Below are positions 34,187 through 41,928 of a stretch of DNA of 64,000 nt, piece by piece. Position numbers and translations under genes: made by a program. Numbering within the stretch: the first letter of the stretch is position 1; each line of letters opens with the position of its first letter. The notes under the pieces were generated by a model. That model was not told the DNA's origin. It worked only from the letters and a program-made list of their open reading frames with translations, and ran no database searches. Location of the stretch: positions 2,046,001 to 2,110,000 of the forward strand of contig NZ_JAGIOK010000001.1 in the NCBI RefSeq assembly GCF_017876655.1, written 5' to 3'. Source of the stretch: Microbacterium imperiale (GTDB taxonomy: Bacteria > Actinomycetota > Actinomycetes > Actinomycetales > Microbacteriaceae).

Positions 34187-35284
34187 ATACAGCCGCCCGC
34201 GGCCATGCCCCCGCGCCGTCTATCGGCGCTCGACCGGTTGCTGCCGCTGTGGATCGCGTCGGCCATGGTCGGCGGCATCCTCCTCGGCCGGTTCGTCCCG
34301 GGCCTGTCCGAGCTGCTGTCGCGGCTCGAGGTCGGCGGGATCTCGGTTCCGATCGCGCTCGGGCTGCTGATCATGATGTACCCGGTGCTCGCGAAGGTCC
34401 GCTACGACAGGGTCGCCGCCGTGACCGGCGACAAGAAGCTCCTCATCTCGTCGCTGGCCCTGAACTGGATCGCCGGCCCCGCGCTGATGTTCGCCCTGGC
34501 GTGGGTGTTCCTGCCCGACCTGCCCGAATACCGGACGGGACTGATCATCGTCGGCCTCGCCCGCTGCATCGCCATGGTCGTGATCTGGAACGACCTGGCC
34601 TGCGGCGACCGGGAAGCGGCCGCCGTGCTCGTCGCGATCAACTCGGTGTTCCAGGTCATCGCGTTCTCGATCCTCGGCTGGTTCTACCTCACCGTCCTTC
34701 CCGGCTGGCTCGGCCTCGACAGCCAAGGCCTCGACGTGTCCGTGTGGCAGATCGCCCTCAACGTGCTGATCTTCCTCGGCGTCCCCTTGGTCGCCGGGTT
34801 CGCGTCCCGTCTCATCGGAGAGCGCCGCAAGGGCCGCGCCTGGTACGAGGGCTCGTTCCTGCCCAAGATCGCACCCTGGGCGCTGTATGGGCTGCTGTTC
34901 ACAATCGTGCTGCTGTTCGCCCTCCAGGGGCAGCAGGTCACCTCCCGGCCGTGGGATGTCGTCCGGATCGCACTGCCGCTGCTGGTCTACTTCGTCGTCA
35001 TGTGGTTCGCCGGTCTCATCGCCGGAAAGAGGCTCGGTCTGGGCTACGCCCGATCGTCGACGCTCGCGTTCACCGCGGCGGGCAACAACTTCGAACTCGC
35101 CATCGCCGTCGCGATCGGCGCATTCGGTGCCACGTCCGGGCAAGCCCTCGCCGGTGTCGTCGGTCCGCTGATCGAAGTTCCCGTGCTCGTCGGCCTGGTC
35201 TACGTCTCGCTCCGGGTCGCGCGAGCGTGGTTCCACACCGACCCGCACGCCATCCCCGAGCCCGCCCTGGAGAAGACTCGATGA
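34181..35284 (+). CDS. arsB: Arsenite efflux permease, ACR3 family
   Basis: Exports arsenite. The 367-residue protein has ten predicted membrane helices in the bile/arsenite/riboflavin transporter fold. The conserved ACR3 motif LARCIAMVVIWNDLACGD contains the essential cysteine of helix 4, and TLAFTAAGNNFELAIAVAIGAFG is the conserved helix 9 region. ATG 34181 is chosen over 34148 and 34163 because it sits 6 nt after a -10 box with a 17-bp-spaced -35, and the upstream starts have no Shine-Dalgarno. ArsR-ArsC fusion follows with an ATGA overlap. Confidence 0.92.
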   Translation: MSIQPPAAMPPRRLSALDRLLPLWIASAMVGGILLGRFVPGLSELLSRLEVGGISVPIALGLLIMMYPVLAKVRYDRVAAVTGDKKLLISSLALNWIAGPALMFALAWVFLPDLPEYRTGLIIVGLARCIAMVVIWNDLACGDREAAAVLVAINSVFQVIAFSILGWFYLTVLPGWLGLDSQGLDVSVWQIALNVLIFLGVPLVAGFASRLIGERRKGRAWYEGSFLPKIAPWALYGLLFTIVLLFALQGQQVTSRPWDVVRIALPLLVYFVVMWFAGLIAGKRLGLGYARSSTLAFTAAGNNFELAIAVAIGAFGATSGQALAGVVGPLIEVPVLVGLVYVSLRVARAWFHTDPHAIPEPALEKTR

Positions 35285-36273
35285 TGAGCGCCGGGATCAT
35301 CCCCGCAGGAGAAACCTGCGCCCCGTCCGCAACGCACGCGATCGGCGATGACGCGGCCGCGGCGATCGCCTCGACGCTGAAGGCGCTGTCCGATCCGCTG
35401 CGGTTGCGGATGCTGTCCGCGATCGCGACGGACGCGCGCGGTGAATCGTGCGTGTGCGACCTTGCGGAACTGGCCGATGTGTCGCAGCCCACCGTGTCGC
35501 ACCACCTGAAAGTGCTCCGCGACACCGGCGTTGTCACCTCAGAACGGCGCGGCACATGGGTGTGGTACCGGATCGCACCGGCTCTCCGTCCGGCCGTGAC
35601 GACTCTGCTCGACTCCTTCGCCCCCGCCGCCGTCGCCCCCATCCGAGCCGAGCATGCGGCGCTCGAGAACGTCGACGACGCTCTCACCCGCCTGGCCGAA
35701 ACGCTCATTCAGGACTATCCACAGCTCGACGGCAGCCTGGTCGCAACAATCGTCCGCGAGTCCTACACGTCCCTCACCAGGAGCGCGCGGGTGAGGAATC
35801 ACCTGCTGGCTCTCACCGAGGGGTTCGCCCGCCAGCGGCTCGCTGACATCACCCGCGACCGCACGCGCGGGCAGCCGCAGGTCCTCTTCGTCTGTGTCGC
35901 GAACGCGGGAAGGTCTCAGCTCGCCGCGGCGCTGGTGGATCAGCGCTCGGGCGGCGCCGTCGTGGCGCGTTCTGCCGGGTCCACCCCGGCCGCGGAGATT
36001 CACCCTCATGTGCAGCCGTTCATCGACGAACTGATCCCGAACGATGACGAGCCGCGGTTCCCCAAGCCGCTGACCGATCACGCGGTCCGTGCGGCCGATG
36101 TCGTCATCACGATGGGCTGCGGCGACGTCTGCCCGATCATCCCCGGCGTCCGCTACGAGGACTGGACCGTCGGTGACCCCGCCCTCGCCTCCACAGAAGG
36201 TGTCGCAGCGATCCGCGACGACATCGCCCGACGCGTCGATGCTCTCCTTGCCACACTGACCCCCACCCGCTGA
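35281..36273 (+). CDS. Fusion of ArsR repressor and ArsC arsenate reductase
   Basis: A 330-residue protein with three parts. Residues 20-115 are an ArsR winged helix with As(III)-binding Cys57 and Cys59 (ESCVCDLAEL), plus Cys13 near the N-terminus as a possible third ligand. Residues about 120-190 form a three-helix segment (RLAETLIQDYPQLDGSLVATIVRESY) like that preceding actinobacterial ArsC proteins. Residues 200-325 are a low-molecular-weight phosphatase-fold ArsC with the P-loop CVANAGRS (Cys205) and MGCGDVCP. One chain would sense arsenite and make it from arsenate. ATG 35281 overlaps the arsB stop. Confidence 0.9.
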   Translation: MMSAGIIPAGETCAPSATHAIGDDAAAAIASTLKALSDPLRLRMLSAIATDARGESCVCDLAELADVSQPTVSHHLKVLRDTGVVTSERRGTWVWYRIAPALRPAVTTLLDSFAPAAVAPIRAEHAALENVDDALTRLAETLIQDYPQLDGSLVATIVRESYTSLTRSARVRNHLLALTEGFARQRLADITRDRTRGQPQVLFVCVANAGRSQLAAALVDQRSGGAVVARSAGSTPAAEIHPHVQPFIDELIPNDDEPRFPKPLTDHAVRAADVVITMGCGDVCPIIPGVRYEDWTVGDPALASTEGVAAIRDDIARRVDALLATLTPTR

Positions 36274-36284
36274 CCGGAGCCACC

Positions 36285-36686
36285 ATGACCGACACCACGC
36301 CCTCCGTCCTGTTCGTCTGCGTCCACAACGCCGGTCGCTCGCAAATGGCCGCGGGATTCCTCCGCGACATCGCCGGCGATCGCATCGAGGTCCGCTCCGC
36401 CGGGTCGATGCCCGCCGACCAGATCAACCCCGTCGCCGTCGCGGCGATGGCCGAAGTCGGCATCGACATCACGGCCGAGCAGCCCAAGGTGCTCACGACC
36501 GAGGCCGTGCAGGCCTCCGACGTGGTCATCACGATGGGATGCGGCGACGCGTGCCCCTTCTTCCCGGGCAAGCGCTACGAGGACTGGAAGCTCGACGATC
36601 CCGCCGGTCAGAGCATTGACGCCGTTCGCCCCATCCGCGACGACATCCGTGCGCGTATCGAGCAGCTCGTCAGCGCGCTCGTCTGA
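36285..36686 (+). CDS. arsC: Arsenate reductase, LMW phosphatase-fold
   Basis: Reduces arsenate to arsenite for ArsB. The protein has 133 residues, with the P-loop CVHNAGRS (Cys12) and MGCGDACPFFPGKRYEDWKLDDPAG, the actinobacterial form that probably uses mycothiol/mycoredoxin or thioredoxin. It lies 11 bases after the fusion gene, in the same operon, giving two ArsC domains per transcript. A terminator follows. Confidence 0.94.
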   Translation: MTDTTPSVLFVCVHNAGRSQMAAGFLRDIAGDRIEVRSAGSMPADQINPVAVAAMAEVGIDITAEQPKVLTTEAVQASDVVITMGCGDACPFFPGKRYEDWKLDDPAGQSIDAVRPIRDDIRARIEQLVSALV

Positions 36687-36687
36687 C

Positions 36688-36719
36688 CGGGGCCGGTCCG
36701 GCCACGAGCGACGGCCCCG
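36688..36719. terminator. Terminator between arsC and pirin genes
   Basis: CGGGGCCG (36688-36695) pairs with CGGCCCCG (36712-36719). Lies between convergent genes, 1 base past the arsC stop and adjacent to the pirin stop. Confidence 0.6.
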
Positions 36720-37682
36720 CTAGAGCCGACGCCGCCGCGGGGTGAGCCGCACGTGCGGCAGCGGCGGGGCGGGGATGCGCTCGTGGCCGTGTCCCGGCAC
36801 GTGTCCGAACCGGTCGGATGCCGCTTCCCACTCCTCGCGGGCGGCTTCGATCTCGGCGTGGTCGCGGCCGACGAAGTTCCACCACATCACGATGTCGTCC
36901 TCGAACGGTTCACCGCCGAGCAGGAACAGCGTCGTCTCCTCCGAGGCCGACAGCCGGATGCCGCTGCGTCCGTCACCCAGATAGAGCAGAGAGCCCGGGG
37001 CGACGGCATCCGTGTCCACCCCGACCGACCCGAACACCGGGACGACCGCGTACTCCCACGCGGCCTCGAGCGGCAGGTCGACGACCGCTCCCGCGGGCAG
37101 GCGGATCTCGGCTCCCACGATCGGCGTGTGCATCGTCGCCGGCGAGACGGCGCCGGCGAGCTCGCCGACCACGACCGTGGCCTGCGCTCCGCCCCCGAGA
37201 TCGAGCACGGGCAGGTCGTCGTGACGCTCGAAGTCGGCGGATCCGTGGCGGCGCCCCTCGGGGAGGGCCACCCACAGCTGCAGCGCGTCGAGGGTGATGG
37301 GCTCGTCGCCCACCGAGTACTCCGAGTGCGCGATGCCCGCGCCGCTGGTCATGATGTTGAGCGCGCCGCGCTCGATCACGACATCGCTGCCGAGCGTGTC
37401 GCGGTGGTGCACCTCACCCGCGAGCGGCCAGGTCACCGTCTGCAGACCGATGTGCGGATGCGGCTCGACCCGCATCCGGGTGCGCTGCGGCCCGAACCGG
37501 TCGAGGAAGCACCACGCGCCCACGAGCGGCAGATCGCGCTGGGGCAGGAAGCGGTGCACCGACATCGCGCGCACGCCGCCCAGCGGTACCTCCCGCGCCT
37601 CGAGCAGCACCCGACGAGGCCCCGGCGATACCGGGCCGCGGTCTTCGTCGACGGGTGCCGTCTCGGCGTCGAAGCGGGTCAC
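36720..37682 (-). CDS. Pirin family protein
   Basis: A bicupin protein of 320 residues. The N-terminal cupin carries the iron ligands in EPHPHIGLQTVTW (two His) and SGAGIAHSEYS (His and Glu). Bacterial pirins can act as quercetinases or redox-linked regulators; the role here is unknown. GTG 37682 overlaps the stop codon of the GNAT gene as GTGA, so it is the second gene of a two-gene operon. Arg-rich C-terminus (TPRRRRL). Confidence 0.88.
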   Translation of the reverse strand: MTRFDAETAPVDEDRGPVSPGPRRVLLEAREVPLGGVRAMSVHRFLPQRDLPLVGAWCFLDRFGPQRTRMRVEPHPHIGLQTVTWPLAGEVHHRDTLGSDVVIERGALNIMTSGAGIAHSEYSVGDEPITLDALQLWVALPEGRRHGSADFERHDDLPVLDLGGGAQATVVVGELAGAVSPATMHTPIVGAEIRLPAGAVVDLPLEAAWEYAVVPVFGSVGVDTDAVAPGSLLYLGDGRSGIRLSASEETTLFLLGGEPFEDDIVMWWNFVGRDHAEIEAAREEWEAASDRFGHVPGHGHERIPAPPLPHVRLTPRRRRL

Positions 37683-38017
37683 GCCGACGGCTGCGCCGAG
37701 GCCGCGTCGGCGGCATCCTCGTCGCGCCACTCGACGCGGAGTCCCGCGACCTCGTTCTCGCGCAGGAACTTCACGATGAACGGGCACTCCGGCACGACGG
37801 TCTCACCGCGGCGTGCGACGTCGGCGAGCGCCTCGGCGGCGAGGGTCTTGCCGAGGCCGCGTCCGCCGAAGGCCTTGTCGACTTCGGTGTGGTCGAACAC
37901 CAGGCGGCCCTGGTCGTCGCGCTCGAAGGCGGCGAAGCCGGCCGCCACGTCGCCGACATGCAGGTCGTAGCGGTTCTTCTCGTCGTTGCGGATCACGGTG
38001 GGGGCGTTGTCAGTCAT
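37679..38017 (-). CDS. GNAT-fold N-acetyltransferase, YjdJ/NATD1 type
   Basis: A 112-residue minimal GNAT protein: RLVFDHTEVDKAFGGRGLGKTLAAEALADVARRGETVVPECPFIVKFLREN, with the acetyl-CoA pyrophosphate loop GGRGLGK and the conserved CPFI segment. Members lack the full N-terminal GNAT arm and have no assigned substrate. AGGAG lies 7 nt before ATG 38017. First gene of an operon with the pirin gene; divergent from cstA over 126 bp. Confidence 0.85.
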   Translation of the reverse strand: MTDNAPTVIRNDEKNRYDLHVGDVAAGFAAFERDDQGRLVFDHTEVDKAFGGRGLGKTLAAEALADVARRGETVVPECPFIVKFLRENEVAGLRVEWRDEDAADAASAQPSA

Positions 38018-38143
38018 GGTGATCTCCTCTCGGTCCTCCCAACGTAGGCGCGGTCCGAAACGTTCCGCCAGCATTGCGGCGCGGCGGGGGAGCGTGCCTA
38101 AGCTGAGAGAACGCAATGAAGCGCCTTCCCCCCAGGAGATCCG

Positions 38144-40399
38144 ATGCCTCGATCCGCGTCCGACGTCGTCACCGATCCGAAACTGCCCCCGGTCGCCGTC
38201 TCTGACGACCAGCACCGCGCCGCATCCCGCTGGACCCCGCTGAAGGTGATCATCTGGATCGCCGTCGCCCTGCTGGGCGGGCTCGCCTGGGTCATGCTCG
38301 CGGTCGTCCGCGGCGAGACGGTCAACGCCATCTGGTTCGTCTTCGCCGCCGTCTGCACCTACCTCATCGGGTACCGGTTCTACTCGAAGGTCATCGAGCG
38401 GTATCTGCTGCGACCCGACGACCGCCGCGCGACCCCGGCCGAGGTCAAGCAGGACGGAAAGGACTACGTCCCCACCGACCGGCGCGTGCTCTACGGGCAT
38501 CACTTCGCGGCGATCGCAGGAGCGGGACCCCTGGTGGGCCCCGTGCTCGCGGCGCAGATGGGCTACCTCCCCGGCACGATCTGGATCATCGTCGGCGTCG
38601 TCCTGGCCGGTGCGGTGCAGGACTACACGGTGCTGTTCTTCTCCATGCGGCGCGGCGGACGCACCATCGGGCAGATGGCACGGCAGGAGCTCGGCCGCAT
38701 CGGCGGAACCGCCGCGATCGTGGCATCCCTGCTGATCATGCTCATCATCGTGGCGATCCTCGCGCTCGTCGTCGTCAACGCGCTCGGCGAGAGCCCGTGG
38801 GGTGTGTTCTCGGTCGCCATGACGATCCCCATCGCCCTGTTCATGGGCGTCTATCTGCGCTACCTGCGACCGGGCAAGGTGACCGAGGTGTCGATCATCG
38901 GGTTCGTGCTGCTCATGGGCGCGATCATCGCGGGCGGCTGGGTCGCCGACACGTCGTGGGGTCAGGAGATCTTCCACCTCGACCGCACCGTGATCGCGTG
39001 GGGCATCATCATCTACGGCTTCATCGCCGCGGTTCTGCCGGTGTGGCTGCTGCTGGCCCCGCGCGACTATCTGTCGACGTTCATGAAGATCGGCGTCATC
39101 GTCATGCTCGCCGGTGCGATCGTGCTCGTCCGACCCGAGATCTCGGTTCCGGCGGTGACGATCTTCGGCGAGAACGGACTCGGCCCGGTGTTCGCCGGAC
39201 CGCTGTTCCCCTTCCTCTTCGTCACGATCGCGTGCGGTGCGCTGTCGGGCTTCCACGCCCTCATCGCGTCCGGGACGACGCCGAAGCTCGTCGAGAAGGA
39301 GCGGCAGACCCGCTTCATCGGGTACGGCGGCATGCTCATGGAGTCCTTCGTCGCGATCATGGCGCTCGTCGCCGCGATCTCGATCGACCAGGGCATCTAC
39401 TTCGCGATGAACGCCCCCACGGCCGCCACCGGCGGCACCGTCGAGGGAGCGGTCGCCTTCGTCAACTCCCTCGGGCTGACGGGGGTGAATCTGACGCCCG
39501 ACATCCTCATCGCCACGGCAGCAGACGTCGGCGAGGAGTCGATCGTGTCGCGCACCGGCGGTGCACCCACCCTCGCGCTGGGCCTGGCGCACATCATGCA
39601 GCAGGCGCTCGGCGGCCAGGCGCTCATGTCGTTCTGGTACCACTTCGCGATCATGTTCGAGGCGCTGTTCATCCTCACGGCCGTCGATGCCGGAACCCGT
39701 GTCGCCCGCTTCATGCTGCAAGACTCCATCGGCGCCTGGATCCCGAAGTTCCGCGACGTGTCGTGGCGACCGGGCGTGTGGATCACGACGGCGATCATGG
39801 TCGCCGGGTGGGGTGCGATCCTGATCCTCGGCGTCACCGACCCGCTCGGCGGCATCAACACCTTCTTCCCGCTGTTCGGCATCGCCAACCAGCTGCTCGC
39901 CGCCATCGCGCTCGCCGTCGTCCTCGCGATCGTCGCCAAGCGGGGTCGGTCGTACGTGAAGTGGCTGTGGATCGTCGCGGTGCCGCTCGCGTTCACCGCG
40001 GTGGTCACGATCACGGCGTCGGCGTACAAGATCTCCTCGCCGGTGCCGGCGATCGGCTACTGGGCCAACCACTTCCGCTACCGCGACGCGCTCGCCTCGG
40101 GCGACGACAGCCTCGGCCCGGTCGAGACGGTCGAGGCGGTCATCCGCAATACCGGCGTGCAGGGCACGCTGTCGATCGTCTTCGTCGTGCTCGCGATCGT
40201 CGTCATCGTCGCGGCGGTCGTCGTCACCGTCCGCGCCGTGGCGAACGGCGGCGGCGCCGACTCCGAGGACCCGGCCGTGCCCTCCCGCCGCTTCGCCCCG
40301 GCGGGCCTCATTCCCACCGCGCCCGAGCGCGAGCTCGAGAAGGAGTGGGAGCCGCTGCTGGCCGAGGAGCGGGCCGCGACCGCCCGGCGCGGGCACTGA
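38144..40399 (+). CDS. cstA: CstA-type peptide/pyruvate transporter (carbon starvation protein A)
   Basis: Polytopic membrane transporter of 751 residues, about 18 helices. Conserved CstA features: GYRFYSKVIERYLL, the histidine motif VLYGHHFAAIAGAGPLVGPVLAAQMGYLPG, AVQDYTVLFFSMRRGGR, and GALSGFHALIASGTTPKLV. CstA and its paralog take up pyruvate or peptides under carbon limitation. CAGGAG precedes ATG 38144. The usual downstream partner ybdD follows, with a palindromic repeat in between. Confidence 0.94.
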   Translation: MPRSASDVVTDPKLPPVAVSDDQHRAASRWTPLKVIIWIAVALLGGLAWVMLAVVRGETVNAIWFVFAAVCTYLIGYRFYSKVIERYLLRPDDRRATPAEVKQDGKDYVPTDRRVLYGHHFAAIAGAGPLVGPVLAAQMGYLPGTIWIIVGVVLAGAVQDYTVLFFSMRRGGRTIGQMARQELGRIGGTAAIVASLLIMLIIVAILALVVVNALGESPWGVFSVAMTIPIALFMGVYLRYLRPGKVTEVSIIGFVLLMGAIIAGGWVADTSWGQEIFHLDRTVIAWGIIIYGFIAAVLPVWLLLAPRDYLSTFMKIGVIVMLAGAIVLVRPEISVPAVTIFGENGLGPVFAGPLFPFLFVTIACGALSGFHALIASGTTPKLVEKERQTRFIGYGGMLMESFVAIMALVAAISIDQGIYFAMNAPTAATGGTVEGAVAFVNSLGLTGVNLTPDILIATAADVGEESIVSRTGGAPTLALGLAHIMQQALGGQALMSFWYHFAIMFEALFILTAVDAGTRVARFMLQDSIGAWIPKFRDVSWRPGVWITTAIMVAGWGAILILGVTDPLGGINTFFPLFGIANQLLAAIALAVVLAIVAKRGRSYVKWLWIVAVPLAFTAVVTITASAYKISSPVPAIGYWANHFRYRDALASGDDSLGPVETVEAVIRNTGVQGTLSIVFVVLAIVVIVAAVVVTVRAVANGGGADSEDPAVPSRRFAPAGLIPTAPERELEKEWEPLLAEERAATARRGH

Positions 40400-40410
40400 G
40401 CCATGGCGCG

Positions 40411-40502
40411 CGCGCACAACTCCTCAGAATCGGGGACCCCGGTGGCCGAAACCGGCGGACCGGCGGCCGATCGCTCCAGATTTGAGGAGTTGGGCGTGCG
40501 CG
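40411..40502. repeat. Palindromic intergenic repeat, copy 2 (supplies ybdD ribosome site)
   Basis: The left arm CGCACAACTCCTCAGAAT (40413-40430) and right arm AGATTTGAGGAGTTGGGCGTGCG (in two parts: AGATTTGAGGAG 40478-40489 and TTGGGCGTGCG 40490-40500) are nearly complementary, with GC-rich self-complementary DNA between. It matches the element at 52-140 in its right arm. GAGGAG (40484-40489) lies 6 nt before GTG 40496 and so acts as the ybdD Shine-Dalgarno; in a folded mRNA that site would pair with ACTCCTC of the left arm. Confidence 0.7.
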
Positions 40503-40696
40503 CCGGCCGCGCCGTGCTCCGGGTCGCGGCCGGCATCCGCTGGTACGTCACCTCGCTCATGGGCGACAACGCCTACGCGACCTACCTCGCGCACCACCGC
40601 CGCACCCACCCCGACGCGCAGCCGCTGTCGGAGCGGCAGTTCTGGCGCCAGCGCATGGACGACCAGGACCGCAACCCGGGTGCGCGCTGCTGCTGA
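40496..40696 (+). CDS. ybdD: YbdD/YjiX family small protein (DUF466)
   Basis: A 66-residue CstA-associated protein: the start, WYVTSLMGDNAYATYLAHHRRTHPDAQPLSERQFWRQRMD and the invariant C-terminal GARCC match the family closely. It is needed for activity of CstA-type transporters in enterobacteria as far as known. GTG 40496 gives the family length; an ATG at 40403 would add 31 residues translated from the palindromic repeat and is unlikely. Confidence 0.9.
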   Translation: MRAGRAVLRVAAGIRWYVTSLMGDNAYATYLAHHRRTHPDAQPLSERQFWRQRMDDQDRNPGARCC

Positions 40697-40714
40697 CCCG
40701 GCGACGATGGGAAG

Positions 40715-41914
40715 GTGAACAGCACCTCCGCCCGTCCGCACCCGGTCCGTCGCCGCGCCGGCGTCGCCGCGCTCGCCGCGGCGCTCGTGCTCGCCGCGGG
40801 GTGTGCTCCCGAACCGCGGCCCGCGCCATCCCCGTCGCCCACGGCGACGCCGACGCCCACGCCGACCGCCGCAGCCACTCCCTCCGCCGGCGACCTGCCG
40901 CTCGATACCTGCATCGGCCAGGTGCTGATGGTCGGCACCCCCGTCGACACGATCTCTCCCGACGCGGCGGCGGCCGTCCGCGATCGCGGCGTCGGCGGAC
41001 TGTTCCTGCACGGGCGCTCGACCGCGGGCGTCGGGGCCACCGCCGAGCTCGTCGCGCAGTTCCGCGACCTCGCGCCGGAGGGCTCGCCGCGGCTGTGGGT
41101 CGCGACCGACCAGGAAGGCGGCGAGGTGCAGGTGCTGCGCGGGCCCGGCTTCGACGACATGCCCTTCGCGATCCGGCAGGCCGACCTCGGCCCCGACGCG
41201 CTGCGCGCGGCCGCCACGACCTGGGGCGGTCAGCTCGCGGCGGCGGGCATCGACGTCAACCTCGCCCCCGTCGCCGACATCGTCTCGAGCGCCGAATCGC
41301 GGCTCGATAACCCGCCGATCGGCGCGCTCGGTCGCCAGTACGGGTACGACGAGCAAGCGGTCGCGGCCGGCGCCGGTGCGTTCGCCGAGGGGATGCGGGC
41401 ATCCGGCGTCCTGCCGACGTTCAAGCACTTCCCGGGACTCGGGCGCGTCGACGCAAACACGGACTACACCGCCGAGGTGCTCGACACCGTCGTCTCGGCC
41501 GACTCGTCCGATGTCGCCGTGTACCGCGCGCTGACGGCATCCGGTCCGTCCCTCGTGATGGTGGGCACGGCGCGGTACCGGAACATCGACCCCGACAACC
41601 CCGCGGCGTTCTCGCCCGCGGTGCTCGATCTGCTGCGCGAGCGCGTCGGGTTCGACGGCGTCGTCATTACCGACGACCTGTCGGCCGCGGCCGCCGCCGA
41701 GATCGTCGCGCCCGGTGACCGCGCCGTCGAGGCGATCGCGGCGGGGGTCGACATCGTGCTCGCCTCAGCGGATCCGACGGTGCTGCCGGCGATGTTCGAC
41801 GCGGTCGCCGCGCGGGCGGCGTCCGACCCGGCCTTCGCCGAGCGGGTACGCGAGTCGTGCGGCCGGGTGCTCGAGGCGAAGGATGCCGGGGCGACCGCCA
41901 CCGCGTCCGGGTAA
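40715..41914 (+). CDS. GH3 lipoprotein, beta-N-acetylhexosaminidase-like (LpqI type)
   Basis: Surface lipoprotein of 399 residues. Lipobox LAAGC (Cys30), Pro/Thr linker (about 33-58), then a GH3 TIM barrel: GGLFLHGRS, VATDQEGGEVQVLRGPGF, VNLAPVADIV, KHFPGLGR (237-244) and VITDDLSA with Asp320-321. NagZ-type enzymes cut GlcNAc from peptidoglycan fragments. The usual HG...DS/TH dyad after KHFPG is not intact here (Leu242, then DANTDY). GTG 40715 follows GACGAT (40703-40708) by 6 nt, leaderless pattern. Confidence 0.85.
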   Translation: MNSTSARPHPVRRRAGVAALAAALVLAAGCAPEPRPAPSPSPTATPTPTPTAAATPSAGDLPLDTCIGQVLMVGTPVDTISPDAAAAVRDRGVGGLFLHGRSTAGVGATAELVAQFRDLAPEGSPRLWVATDQEGGEVQVLRGPGFDDMPFAIRQADLGPDALRAAATTWGGQLAAAGIDVNLAPVADIVSSAESRLDNPPIGALGRQYGYDEQAVAAGAGAFAEGMRASGVLPTFKHFPGLGRVDANTDYTAEVLDTVVSADSSDVAVYRALTASGPSLVMVGTARYRNIDPDNPAAFSPAVLDLLRERVGFDGVVITDDLSAAAAAEIVAPGDRAVEAIAAGVDIVLASADPTVLPAMFDAVAARAASDPAFAERVRESCGRVLEAKDAGATATASG

Positions 41915-41928
41915 GGCAGACTCGAGGG

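Noticed and set aside
40403..40495. Longer ybdD start at ATG 40403
   Set aside because: The extra 31 residues would be translated palindromic repeat; family length and the Shine-Dalgarno both support GTG 40496.
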